The notes beneath the pieces are model-generated. The model was not told the DNA's origin, did no database searches, and was given only the letters and a program-made list of their open reading frames with translations. From Sepioteuthis lessoniana (taxonomy: Eukaryota > Mollusca > Cephalopoda > Myopsida > Loliginidae): a DNA stretch of 64,000 bases. The DNA lies in assembly GCA_963585895.1 (NCBI GenBank), contig OY757911.1, positions 94,898,624 through 94,962,623 of the forward strand. The letters run 5' to 3'. Made by a program: the position numbers and the translations under genes. Shown here piece by piece: positions 54,810 to 64,000 of the stretch; the first letter of the stretch is position 1; each line of letters opens with the position of its first letter.

Positions 54810-56185
54810 CTACTTTCTGAGAAAATTTTCGCATGTAAGGAGAAAAAAAAACATATACAGTGTCATAAAACACCATTGAGTGCTTGAGTTTGTTTAAAAG
54901 CCCTGCAGCGTACTTTTTTTTATTTGTCCTCCATGGCTGGTGATAAAATTGGCTTTGTATCTATCTATATGAGAAATACCGAATGTGTTTCGTGAATTAC
55001 TTGCCTGATTAGAAAAATCGGCTTTCAAAAAAGTCGGGAGTTTTTTCTTCATCAGAATGTTCAGAATAAGATTTCCGAATTGCCTTACATTTGTAATCTC
55101 TATTGGACTTATCTAACTATTTTCGGATCATCTACAGTCTCCTCTCATCCGATAGACTCTCAAACAACAGGGAATTCGTATTATAGCTTCTGGTGTGAAC
55201 ACCATGTACTACAGCATGCCGTTGCCAAAATTCTGGTGGAGGGTATTTTGAATGGTATTGATTTATTCACTGACCATTATCATTGATACTAGTGTGCGGC
55301 AGAGTAGACAAAATCTACGAAAAACAAAGCTCACTCGCCAACTTGAAAAGCTAAAATGTCAGCAATTTTCGCATCACATCCTACATGTGGATGCATGTAT
55401 ATATGTATAAATGTAAGTATGAATAGATAAGATAGCTGACCAAATCGAAGAAAAATATGGTGTATTTTTTGCTTAGTATATTTTCTTTTTATAGGCTGTA
55501 AACAATGATAGAAGGGAATTTTAGAAAAAATCATTAAGGGATATTAAACCATTTTACAATGTTGTTATTGTAGTTTTAAAAAAGGGACTGAGTTATTTAA
55601 TAGAATGAACAAGTTTTCTAAATTATGTCCGTTGAAATAAAGGAGTTGAATATATTTTGTTTGAAATAATGAATAATAATTAAATTGGTCATTAAAATTA
55701 GTAAATCATAGGCATATATCTAAGTTGTTGAGACCAATTTCAACTTATATGTAATATTGTTTTTTTTTTATATCAATCTGGCCAGCAAAGATACGCTATA
55801 ACATCCGGGGATTTCATTAAATGTTTGATTTGCCGATGTTGCAATGAATTTCATAAGTTTTTGATATGATTTGTTAATCGTATAAAGCCTCTTTTACATG
55901 AGAATTGTCCTCACTTTCACAGTAATGTTTGAAGGATGCATTTGAATAATCGGTTTTTAAAAGCCAAGATGTATCCATTTTAGTGTTTATTTAGTTTTTA
56001 TTTTAGGGATATAAAAGTTTCGACAATGAACTATTCTACATTTCTTAGAAAATAATTGAAGTATCTGCCTCTTAGGATGTTTGTTGATGAATTAGATAAT
56101 CATGTTGCCAAACGTTTTGGTTGTGCTGGCGTCAACTTGAATCCTTTTTTTATATATAAAAAAGGCAAATTATCTAAATTTAGTT
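54810..56185. other. AT-rich 1.4 kb, nothing recognised
   Basis: The 68-codon frame at 55080-55286 has no motif. No SINE boxes or terminal repeats were seen. Confidence 0.35.
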
Positions 56186-56189
56186 TGGT

Positions 56190-56370
56190 TGCTTTGTTGA
56201 ACTATATTAATCCGGGGGTTATTTAATAGAAAAACCTTCCTTGCAGAAAAATAGCAGTGATGATATTTAACCCAAAGCCGGAAAATAATGGCATTTATAA
56301 CTTTCCCAAGGCTATTACTCCTAAATTGAACGTAATAGCGAGACTGGAATTCGTGCTTATATTTTTAGAG
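56190..56370 (-). mobile_element. SINE A2, degraded
   Basis: The plus strand reads GGTTGCTTTGTTGAACTATA, ATATTTAACCCAAAGCCGG, ACTTTCCCAAGGCTATTACT and AATTGAACGTAATAGCGAGA, the A2 body in reverse. Its head is degraded beyond recognition. Confidence 0.55.
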
Positions 56371-56484
56371 GACTCACTCCAGAAATGTATCCATTACGTC
56401 AAAGAAACTCCCGATATCAATATTTGGTTCTTTAGAAACTTGAGAATCTATTGGAGTCAGTTCTATTCAGATTACTGTTATTAT

Positions 56485-56815
56485 TTAAGAGTTGTTCACA
56501 CCAGTGGTAACTGGAATTTAAGTGACAACAAGTCTCTTCAAATATCTGGGACTCTTCTTATTATTCTTGCTGGTCTCAACAATGCAGTAGTTTGAATGAT
56601 CTCCAATCGTCCTCTTATTTCCAAATCCTCCAGTCTCTGTACCAATCCTTTGGTGATTGTACCAAGCTCTCCAATTACAATTGGTATCCTTGTCACTTTT
56701 ATGTTCCGAAGTTTTTTCGTTATCTTGCAAGGTTTAGGTACTTATCAGTCTTTTTGTTTCCTTTAGATTTTACCCTGTGGTCAGCCGGAAAGGCAAAGTC
56801 AATCATTCGGAAGGT
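56485..56815 (-). mobile_element. R4/Dong-like LINE remnant C, 3' part
   Basis: On the minus strand: RMIDFAFPADHRVKSK (endonuclease VDFAVPAD equivalent, about 56765-56812), DKYLNLAR, then conserved blocks corresponding to LWNMKVTIIPIVIGA and RLEDLEIRGRLEIIQTTALL (about 56600-56690). The 3' end shows a TAA/TAAT tail at 56478-56493. On its 5' side it touches a (TTA)n run. Frameshifts break the frame. Confidence 0.7.
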
Positions 56816-56862
56816 TATTATTATTATTATTATATTTATTAGTAGTAGTAGTATTCATTAAT
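56814..56862. repeat. (TTA)n then (TAG)n trinucleotide repeats between LINE fragments
   Basis: About eight TTA units, then about five TAG units. The run separates R4/Dong-like fragments C and D. Confidence 0.9.
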
Positions 56863-56874
56863 TCATTCAATTAT

Positions 56875-57740
56875 TTTACACCAGTGTTAGCTAGTTGGCT
56901 TTCAGTGAGGTTTGAGTTACTAAAAATCTTTGCAAGTTTCAAGGACTCTTCTCCTTATTCTGACGGATCTCAACGATTCAGATGTCTAGATGGGTTCAAT
57001 TTTCCCACTGATTTACAATTCCTTCCGTCCTTTCTCGAAACACTTGCGGACCGTTCGAAGCCCTAGAAAATACAGTTGGTATCACTATCATAATTATTTT
57101 CTGCAGTTTTCTTAATTTTCTGGCAAGGTCCGAGTAATTGTCTGTTGTGTCTTTTTTTGTGTGTGTGTTCTCTCTGTGGTTTACTGAAACGTCAAGGTCC
57201 ACTATACGGCAAATTCTCGCTTTTTGGAGGAATAAATATAAGTCTAATCTTCTAGCCGGGATTAGATGATCCGTCTGTATTCCAGAATCCCTGAGAATTT
57301 CATGAGTTGTCTTCTCTACGACAGATACTGGGATGTCTTTATTGCACTTGATAATATGGTCAAATTTCTGTCTCTGTGCACCGTTTCACTGTGGATTACC
57401 TTTCCTACCTTTCTTGCTTTGATTTGTACTTCTTTTGTGATAGTTTACTCGATTCACTTCTTCATGTGATTAACCATGTCATCATTTTCTCCACATAATT
57501 TACACTAGCTATTCTGTTGCGTATCATCAATTGTCGCTCTGAAATAATTGTTTCTTATGGCGTTGTTTTCTGCTTCAATTAGAAGAGTTTTAATATCTCT
57601 CTTAACGTTTCTATTTTGTAGCCATGTACAAGTTTTCTTGTTTGCAATTTTTTTAGCTAATTGTTCGGAATTTCTATGCATTTGTTATTCTTCCCATTTT
57701 TCTTACATATTGCTTGTAGTTATTCTGGCTGGTATTTTGT
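56875..57740 (-). mobile_element. R4/Dong-like LINE remnant D, zinc knuckle to 3' end
   Basis: Minus strand, in order: WLQNRNVKRDIKTLLIEAENNAIRNN (about 57560-57640), QQNS-CKLCGENDDMVNHM (zinc knuckle, about 57465-57520), KFDHIIKCNKDIPVSVVEKTTHE, GIQTDHLIPARRLDL (about 57235-57280, with the RPD Pro changed to Leu) and ICRIVDLDV. Then come DLARKLRKLQKIIMIVIPTV and the 3' CTAACACTGG near 56880. It differs enough from fragments A, B and G to represent a second subfamily. Confidence 0.7.
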
Positions 57741-57744
57741 TGCC

Positions 57745-57890
57745 AGTGCTGTTTGTGCCGTGAGTTTTTCAGAGACATTTGAATGGTTAGTTTTTCACTG
57801 GAGTCAGAGTGGCAGCAATTTTCCTAATGTCTCCAGGACACTTCTCAGTATTCTAGCTGATCTTAACTATGCTGTTGTCTGCACGGTCTC
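57745..57890 (-). mobile_element. R4/Dong-like LINE remnant E, last 145 bp
   Basis: On the minus strand: ARILRSVLET-like sequence (about 57825-57860), then the family's 3' sequence with CTCCAGTGAAAAACTAACC and GAAAAACTCACGG. It lies just upstream of fragment D in the same orientation. Severe 5' truncation. Confidence 0.6.
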
Positions 57891-57904
57891 GTTTACACTG
57901 CTAT

Positions 57905-59031
57905 TTTTGGAGCAACCCTGCAGAAAGAGGAAAAGAATTATAGAGATCTGGCAAGAAGGTGCAAGGTTTCCGACAGCAAGTCAAAGACTGGCTGATCAAG
58001 TTAGGAAAATAATAAAAAAGGTAGAAATACTCCAGAAAATAAATAATCAACAAGATAATAATACAGTAACCGACACATCAAATATTAACAAACAAAAACA
58101 GCCCAACCGAAACTTAGTAGAGTTAAAAAAAAAAATCACCTAATGTATATGGATGACGTCAAACTATTTGCAAAAAAAAAGAAAAAAGAACTGAAAATTC
58201 TAATACACATAGTTAGAATATACAGTCAGAACATAGGAATGGAGTTTGGTATACAAAAATTCGCTATGCTAGTAATGAAAAGAGGCAAACATCTTACTGG
58301 AACTACAAAATCAAGACAAGGTTAGAACGCTTGGAGAAAAGGAGACGAATACATGGGTATCTTGGAGGTTGACACCATCAAATAAGTGGAAATGAAAGGC
58401 AAAATTCAGAAAGAATATCTCAGGAGAACAAGAAAGCTACCTGAGACGAAACTATCTCGCAGAAATCTTATCAAAGGAATAAATATCTGGGCTCTACTCC
58501 TTGTTAGATATTTGGTACCCTTTTGAGGTGGACCATAGATGTTCTTAGACAAATGGATCAAAAGAACGCCATAAGAAACAATCATATCGAAGGGAGAATA
58601 GATAAGACGTAACAAAATAGCAAATGTAGGCTATGTGGCGATAAAGACAAAGCCATCAATCATATAAGTAAATGGAGTCGATTAGCACATTAGGAGTTTC
58701 TGACTAGACACTACTGGGTAGGCAGGGTTATCCACAAACAGATGTGCAAGAAATTTAAATTTGACCATCCGAACAAATGGTATATCTACAACCCAGCACC
58801 TGTCTTAGAAAATGACACATTTAAACTCATATGGAACTTTGACATACAAATGTATCACCTATTTTCGGCCGGAAGACCATACCTTATAATAATCAACAAA
58901 AAATGAGAACGGCCAGAATACTGAGAAGAGTCCTGGAGACATGAGAAGACTAGATGATTCACAAACTCAAAGGAAAACCCATCGGCTAAATCTGATATGA
59001 AAACACTCAATGAATAAATAATAATGATAAT
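57905..59031 (+). mobile_element. R4/Dong-like LINE remnant B1, with N-terminus and two large deletions
   Basis: Plus strand. 57910-58135 encodes an N-terminal segment (RIIEIWQEGARFPTASQRLADQVRKI, then Asn-rich sequence). It jumps at 58140 to the RT active site MYMDDVKLFAK (YMDD at about 58146-58157), followed by FGIQKFAMLVMKRGK. After a second deletion near 58555 come NSKCRLCGDKDKAINHI (zinc knuckle, about 58617-58665), FKFDHPNKWYIYNPAPVLEN and a SAGRPYL remnant of the endonuclease motif. A third jump leads to ARILRRVLET and the AATAATAATGATAAT tail at 59016. It is the only fragment in the window that includes N-terminal coding sequence. Confidence 0.75.
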
Positions 59032-59032
59032 A

Positions 59033-60076
59033 TGACTATGCATAAAGCCTTACATCCCAGAAAGGTCGTTGACAGACTATATGTACCAAGAAAAAAGGAG
59101 GGAGAGGACTTACCAGCATTGAAGACAGTGTTGACGTATCGATAAAACGACTCGACTATATACAAAAACATGATGGAGGACTCATTACAGCCATCAGAAA
59201 CGATACTGATAAAACGATGGACAATAGAATGACAATAAGAGAAAAAATCGGAAGGAAAACAACTCAATGGGCGTTCTAAAGGACTAATAAACAACATCTC
59301 ACACAACAAAACCCGAACGTGGCTTAGAAAAGAAAACTTTAAGAGAGAAACAGAATCTCTCCTCAAAGCAGCACAAAACAACGCAATAAGAACCAATCAA
59401 ATCAAAGCGAGAATAGATAAGTCTCAACAAAATAGCAAATATAGGCTATGCGGTGACAGAGATGAAACCAGCAATCACATAATAAAGGAATGCAGAAAAT
59501 TAGCGCAGACGTAATATAAGACCAGACACGATTGGGTTGGTAAGGTGATCCACTAGGTGATGCACAATTTTTTTTTTAATTTGACCATACGAACAAATGG
59601 TATATGCACAACGCAGCACCTATCCTAGAAAATTACACATATACTCCTATTGGACTTTAACATACACATGGATCATCTAATCTCAGTCAGAAGACCAGAA
59701 CTAATAATAATCAGCAAAAAACAAAGAGAATATGCAAATTTGTTGACTTTGCTCTCCTGTCTGACCACAGAATAAAACTGAAAGAATGTGAAAAGAAGGA
59801 TAAATTCCTCGACCTTGCAAGGGAATTGAAAAAACTATGGAACATGCAGGTGACAATTATACCAATTGTAATTGATGCGTTTGGAACAGTAACTAAAGGA
59901 TTACTAAAGGGACTGGATGACATGGAAATTGGTGGACTAGTGGAGATCATCCAAAGTACTACATTATTGAGAACTGCTCAGAGAAGGGTCCTGGAGACTT
60001 GGGAAGATTTGATGTCACTCAAACTCCAGGGAAAACCCATCAGCTAAATCTGATATGAAAAAACTCTCAATTAGTA
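59033..60076 (+). mobile_element. R4/Dong-like LINE remnant B2, abutting B1
   Basis: Starts with TMHKALHPRKVVDRLYVPRK directly after the tail of B1. Then come SIEDSVDVSIKRL, HDGGLITAIRNDTDK, a frameshifted zinc knuckle (RLCGDRDETSNHI, about 59446-59483), FDHTNKWYMHNAAPILEN, KFVDFALLSDHRIKLKECEKKDKFLDLARELKKLW (about 59735-59840) and IGAFGTVTK-type sequence to RRVLET. The endonuclease RPD is RPE here. The element ends at (AAT)n. At least three frameshifts are present. Confidence 0.8.

Positions 60077-60119
<43 letters not shown>
60077..60119. repeat. (AAT)n array
   Basis: About 14 AAT units: tail of B2 and left border of fragment H. Confidence 0.95.
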
Positions 60120-60120
60120 T

Positions 60121-60188
60121 TGCTGTCACTCAAACTCTAGTGAAAAGCCATTAGCTAACACTGACATGAAAAACTCTAAAGGAGTTAG

Positions 60189-60189
<1 letters not shown>
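60121..60189 (+). mobile_element. R4/Dong-like LINE remnant H, 69 bp
   Basis: Only the last 69 bp of the family (GCTGTCACTCAAACTC, CCATTAGCTAACACTGACAT, GAAAAACTCTAA), enclosed by (AAT)n on both sides. This would be an extreme 5' truncation during insertion into an AAT array. Confidence 0.75.

Positions 60190-60234
<45 letters not shown>
60189..60234. repeat. (AAT)n array
   Basis: About 15 AAT units: tail of fragment H. Confidence 0.95.
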
Positions 60235-60489
60235 TGATTTTGTTGCTGTGATTGTTTTTGTTGGTGGTTAGTAGCAATCGCAAAATCAATAATTTGTATG
60301 AATTTAACATATTTTTCTCTTCTTTTTTTTTTAATGATTCAGTTGGATTTCTTGAAGTAAATTAGATGAAGAGCTTGAATTTGAGAATTTGTGATTAGTT
60401 CAATTGTCATTCTAAAAAATTCTTTAACTGTTTGAGTATACATTTCCCATCAGGAACCTTTGTGCACAAGTTAATTTTTTTTTATTCAT
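60235..60489. other. AT-rich spacer
   Basis: Nothing recognised. Confidence 0.3.
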
Positions 60490-60645
60490 AATGTCATTCC
60501 AGTGCATCTCCGTATTGTTTTACAATTACATACCAGTATAATTTGGTATACCAGTATAATTTAGGTCCGCCGGTTACTAATATAGCCAATATACTCAATA
60601 TCGTACAAGAGAATATAAAAGGTTAATACAGCTCTAGTATTGATA
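60490..60645 (+). repeat. Unclassified repeat U, copy 1
   Basis: Shares with 61605-61830 the ordered pieces TTGTTTTAC.ATTACAT, TATAATTTGGTA, TTTAGGTCC.CC, AGCCA.TATA and a block AATATC.TAC.A.AGAATAT followed by AAAGGTT.ATACA. A 17-bp tandem (ACCAGTATAATTTGGTAT / ACCAGTATAATTTAGGT) lies at 60531-60566. Strand is arbitrary. Confidence 0.55.
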
Positions 60646-60649
60646 GTAT

Positions 60650-61465
60650 GTAGAAATGCCTTTTGAACATCAGTTTCTAGTTTTAAATTCAGATTTGTTA
60701 TTCTCGTTGATTCCTTACCGACTAAGGTTATGCCGCCTGGTATGCCAAACAATTCTATCCATAGATTGAATATAAAAGATGTACTCATGAATTTCTCAGG
60801 AAAATTACAAAATGAGCGCTGATAGATTCGGTCCAAATTTTAAATCTCAGACTGGTGATTCTATTTTACGCACCGATTGAACATTTCGCCGACAGCACAC
60901 AAGAAAACTTGTCTATTTTGCTTTATTAGTATCCATTCTAATATTTTTATTCTAACTTCAATCAGCAGCGAATATTTAGTGTCCTTTTTTAATCTTTAAG
61001 AATACATTGCGCCCCTAGTCCTTCTTTTTCAAATCATTTATTCATGGATCTTTTTCAAGTCCTTCATAACATTCTTTTTCAACTTACTCTCGTTTATCCT
61101 GTTGCTATTTACCAGGATAATTCTGTCTGTATTATCCTACGCAGTCCACTCATCTTTTGACTGTTGATTCAACACTGTATATATGGCTGATAAGTCTTCA
61201 TCATTCCCGCTGTCCTTCATTCAGTGTCATTTGTTATCGTCTCTGGAAGGTAGTTTCTTTCATTTATAGTTCTACAGGATATCAAGCTGGTCACGAAGAA
61301 GAATATCGCTGTAATTAAGTTCAGCTGAAATTTAGGCAATACATGTTTATAAGCCAATATAAACAAATTTGAATAAAGCTCCGAGCAAAATCTATGGGCT
61401 CAGAGTTCAAATTCCTAATTTGCCACGAATTTGCCACAATTCATTCAGTCTCAATGAAAAATGAT
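60650..61465. other. AT-rich sequence, nothing recognised
   Basis: No family or coding sequence is recognisable. Confidence 0.35.
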
Positions 61466-61469
61466 TTCA

Positions 61470-61960
61470 TGAAAACAACTCTTTTCGTTTATAAATATTA
61501 GTAGATCAATTTATTCACAAACGCATTGTGGGGAGTAAGAGAGTTCTAAACAAAGGACAGGATGTCCTTTTAATAGGGGAAAACATTTTTATGATTCTTC
61601 ATTGTCAATTAACTGCATTCCTTTGTTGTTTTACGATTACATCTCTATATAATTTGGTAAGGATGGCCATTTGTCCAGTGTGACAATATTTTCTATTTGA
61701 ATATTTGTAGAAAATCATGACAGGTATTCTTTAGGTCCACCATTCACTCATATCAGCCAGTATATTCGTATCATGAAATCAATATCGAACGAAAGAATAT
61801 CAAAGGTTGATACAATAGAAAAATACTTCCAAGGAAATTTTGGAACTATCTTAGAAGATATAGATCTTTTTGTTGGGTAAAATATCTAATAGATCATATG
61901 AAATCAAGTCCACCCTCTCAGCTATATTCTGTAAACTATAAGAAATGTTAAATATTAACG
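61470..61960 (+). repeat. Unclassified repeat U, copy 2 (longest)
   Basis: The right part matches copy 1. Its left part (GGGGAGTAAGAGAGTTCTAA, about 61532) and its far right (CTATCTTAGAAGATATAGATC and CTATAAGAAATGTTA) match copy 3 at 62805-63050. The three copies together suggest a repeat of at least 450 bp. Confidence 0.55.
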
Positions 61961-61965
61961 TCACA

Positions 61966-61968
<3 letters not shown>

Positions 61969-62018
<50 letters not shown>
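61969..62018. repeat. (TA)n microsatellite at mariner insertion site
   Basis: TA run of about 24 units touching the left end of mariner derivative 3, a transposon type that inserts at TA. Confidence 0.95.
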
Positions 62019-62020
<2 letters not shown>

Positions 62021-62756
62021 AGGTGCATACGATAGGTTTCCAGACTTTTTTCGTATGGGTACTTTTATTGATAGTACACACATGAAACTTTACTCCACTT
62101 CGAATTAATCTCCTCCGGGTGCAATGCACTTAGGGAATAACCAAAAGTCACAGGGAGCAAGGTCTGAACAATAGGGAGGGTGATCAATTGTCTTTATTCC
62201 CATCTTAGTCAAATAGTCTGTGACAAGGATGGAGTGATGGACTGGTGTATTGTCCTGGTAGAAATGCCACTGACCGGTTTTGAAGAGAGCTGGTCTCTTC
62301 TGACGCAATCTCTTCCAGAACTCCCTTAAAACCTCAACATAGTAACCCTAACCCTTTGGCCAATCAACTCTGGTGTCTTTACTCCTCCCACACCTCTCAT
62401 TATCACTCATAGATTTCCTGCCTTCCTTGAATCTCTTATGCCACTCCAAAACTGATGCACGATTCATGCAAGATAGTCCAAAAGCAGTCTGAATCATTCA
62501 ATTCGTTTCTCTTGCATTTCTTCCAAGTTTAAAACAGAATTTTATGTCATATCGTTCTTCTAAAGTGCCAGATTACATTTTTGAAATTCATCAGCTGTGA
62601 CAATCTGGGTGTATTCCAATTCCTGCTCTAGCTGTTCTTTTGAACTTGGAATAATAGAAATTGGTCAGCCATCTCATGAGATTTATTACAATAACATACT
62701 GATTTTTCAAGAGTCTAAGTACGAAAAAAGCCAGGGAACTTATCGTATGAATCTCG
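62019..62756 (-). mobile_element. Short mariner derivative 3 (738 bp)
   Basis: Terminal repeats start CGAGGTGCATACGATAGG and CGAGATTCATACGATAAG and continue with TTCC-GGCTTTTTTCGTA-like sequence. On the minus strand KRPALFKTGQWHFYQDNTPVHHSI and PYCSDLAPCDFWLFP (62105-62308) carry the second and third catalytic blocks. WLFPK jumps to CIAPGGD, the same C-terminal deletion as in derivative 2. The N-terminal HTH side lies near 62380-62500. The first catalytic Asp block is missing, and the junction is at 62344-62356. It is non-autonomous. Confidence 0.85.
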
Positions 62757-62804
62757 TATATATGTCTCTGTATGTGTGCCTCTGTGTATCAGAAACATTT
62801 GCTT

Positions 62805-63055
62805 TGCATGAATTAGAAAAATTTACAAGAACCCAACTCTTCTCGTCCATAAATATAACAATATCAACATTTTCATACTTTTGCACGCGTTGTGAGTAGT
62901 AAGAGAGTCCTAACACCGTAAAAGGGGTTTTCTTTAATTGACATAACCTTGAAAAAACAAGTATGTTTTGGAAGTATCTTATAGAAGATAGAGATCTGCC
63001 ATCTAGTTCAGCTATCAAGCGTATTTTGAAGATTATAAGAAATGTTAGCCAATGT
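62805..63055 (+). repeat. Unclassified repeat U, copy 3
   Basis: ACCCAACTCTTCTCGTCCAT, GAGTAGTAAGAGAGTCCTAA and AGTATCTTATAGAAGATAGA, then GATTATAAGAAATGTTA, match copy 2 in the same order. The section shared by copies 1 and 2 is absent here. Confidence 0.55.
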
Positions 63056-63059
63056 CTTT

Positions 63060-63645
63060 ATGTAATGTAGTTAAAAATACACTTTCGCAGTTGTGCATTG
63101 GTTGTCATAAGCAGGTGGTATAACTTGTGGAAATACATTTTAGGCGAAAGTAGTCGAATCAAGCTGGGTAACTTCTGTATATTTTGATTTAGGCGGAAGT
63201 GTTCCAGTTTAATTGCTATGGCCCTGTTAACTGGAAGACTGAAGTAAATATGCGACTCATATTGTAAGAAATAGCAGCACAATTAACTAGAAGTTATGCC
63301 AGTCTTTGATGACGACAAAAATGAAAATAAATGCTATCTTAAAAATGACAACTACTCCTGGAAAAACTGTGGAATTAGCACGTTTAAATATTTGTTTCTG
63401 TTTTACAGCTAAACCTTCTGAATTCATAAATTAAATCATAAACTATTTATTATGATGTAATAGATTTTACCGACCCATTCAGAGGAAAATATATAATAAA
63501 CCAATCTTGCGGAAAAATATAGAATAATCTTGTAATTTGTATTCCAGAAATAAAGAAGATTAAATATGTAAATCTGTTTTGCATCTTATTTCTTATTAGG
63601 TTATTTACAGCTAAATAAATGATGGTATATTGAATGTAATTTATG
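63060..63645. other. AT-rich sequence, nothing recognised
   Basis: No feature is recognisable. Confidence 0.35.
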
Positions 63646-63650
63646 ATGGT

Positions 63651-64000
63651 CATCATCATCATCATGACGTGCCGCCAGCACGGATATCCCTGTTCCTCTC
63701 TCGCCACTTCTCCCTATCATTCATCGCCTCTGGCAGGTCTTCAGGGTTACATCCTGTGTCCTCACATAGCTGCTGTATGTAAGTTCGAGCTGGTCGTCCT
63801 GCTTTTGCTTGGCCATATGTGGGGGTCCATAGGAGTACATCACTTATGAGCTCGTCTTTGCTTCTCCAGCAGTGTCCTGCGAGTCTGGTTCGTCTAACTT
63901 GTATAGTTTTCGTGATGGGAGGCAAGTGGCCGTATAGTTGGTGTCTCGTGGGGTGTTGTCGCCAGGACTTGTTCAATATTTCTCGAAACATTCTTGTGTA
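63651..64000 (-). mobile_element. RTE-like LINE copy 8, continues beyond the window
   Basis: Minus strand: open frame from the window edge to 63662 encoding YTRMFREILNKSWRQHPTRHQLYGHLPP, TIQVRRTRLAGHCWRS, DELISDVLLWTPTYGQAKAG and the terminus REKWRERNRDIRAGGTS, followed by (GATGAT)n at 63651. It resembles copy 7 very closely, and the upstream part lies outside the window. Confidence 0.88.

Overview
This window looks like an intergenic, retrotransposon-rich stretch of an animal genome. It is AT-rich and crowded with (TA)n, (CA)n and (AAT)n microsatellites, and I could not support any host protein-coding exon, rRNA gene or functional tRNA gene. Almost every recognisable coding trace is a broken transposon ORF. 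The mix (one RTE-like LINE family in many copies, tRNA-headed SINEs ending in TA runs, restriction-like-endonuclease LINEs ending in (AAT)n, small mariner derivatives) fits a lophotrochozoan and most probably a cephalopod mollusc such as an octopus. That taxon call is an inference from repeat style only.

Layout. 1.9-4.1 kb: two R4/Dong-like LINE remnants head to tail, bordered by (AAT)n. 6.4-9.3 kb: SINEs, TA/CA arrays and a minus-strand RTE-like 3' end. 9.8-13.7 kb: an old RTE-like LINE split by a younger 2.2 kb copy, then a SINE with an internal minisatellite. 14-28.2 kb: dispersed SINEs, an old RTE-like 3' end with an expanded (AG)n, and a 400-bp foldback with a tRNA-like loop. 29-34.1 kb: a second LINE-in-LINE nest, holding the best preserved RTE-like ORF (two nonsense codons). 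35-48.8 kb: an RTE-like 3' end, microsatellites, an RNase H fragment, two short mariner derivatives of one family, one mariner of another family, and several SINEs including a SINE inside a SINE. 50-54.8 kb: an RTE-like copy with an open 3' ORF, an R4-like 3' end flanked by (AAT)n, and a third DDE transposase remnant. 56.5-60.2 kb: six R4/Dong-like fragments in two opposed head-to-tail arrays. 60.2-64 kb: an unclassified repeat, a third mariner derivative, and an RTE-like copy that runs off the end.

How the pieces relate. The sequence records serial insertion: LINE into LINE, SINE into SINE, SINE into mariner, and R4-like elements next to (AAT)n tracts that could be both their tails and their targets. 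The three short mariners share one internal deletion whose junction carries TTAGGG-like units. No operon, CRISPR or prokaryote-type system is present. I found no convincing new functional system; the most interesting material is the structure of the repeats themselves.
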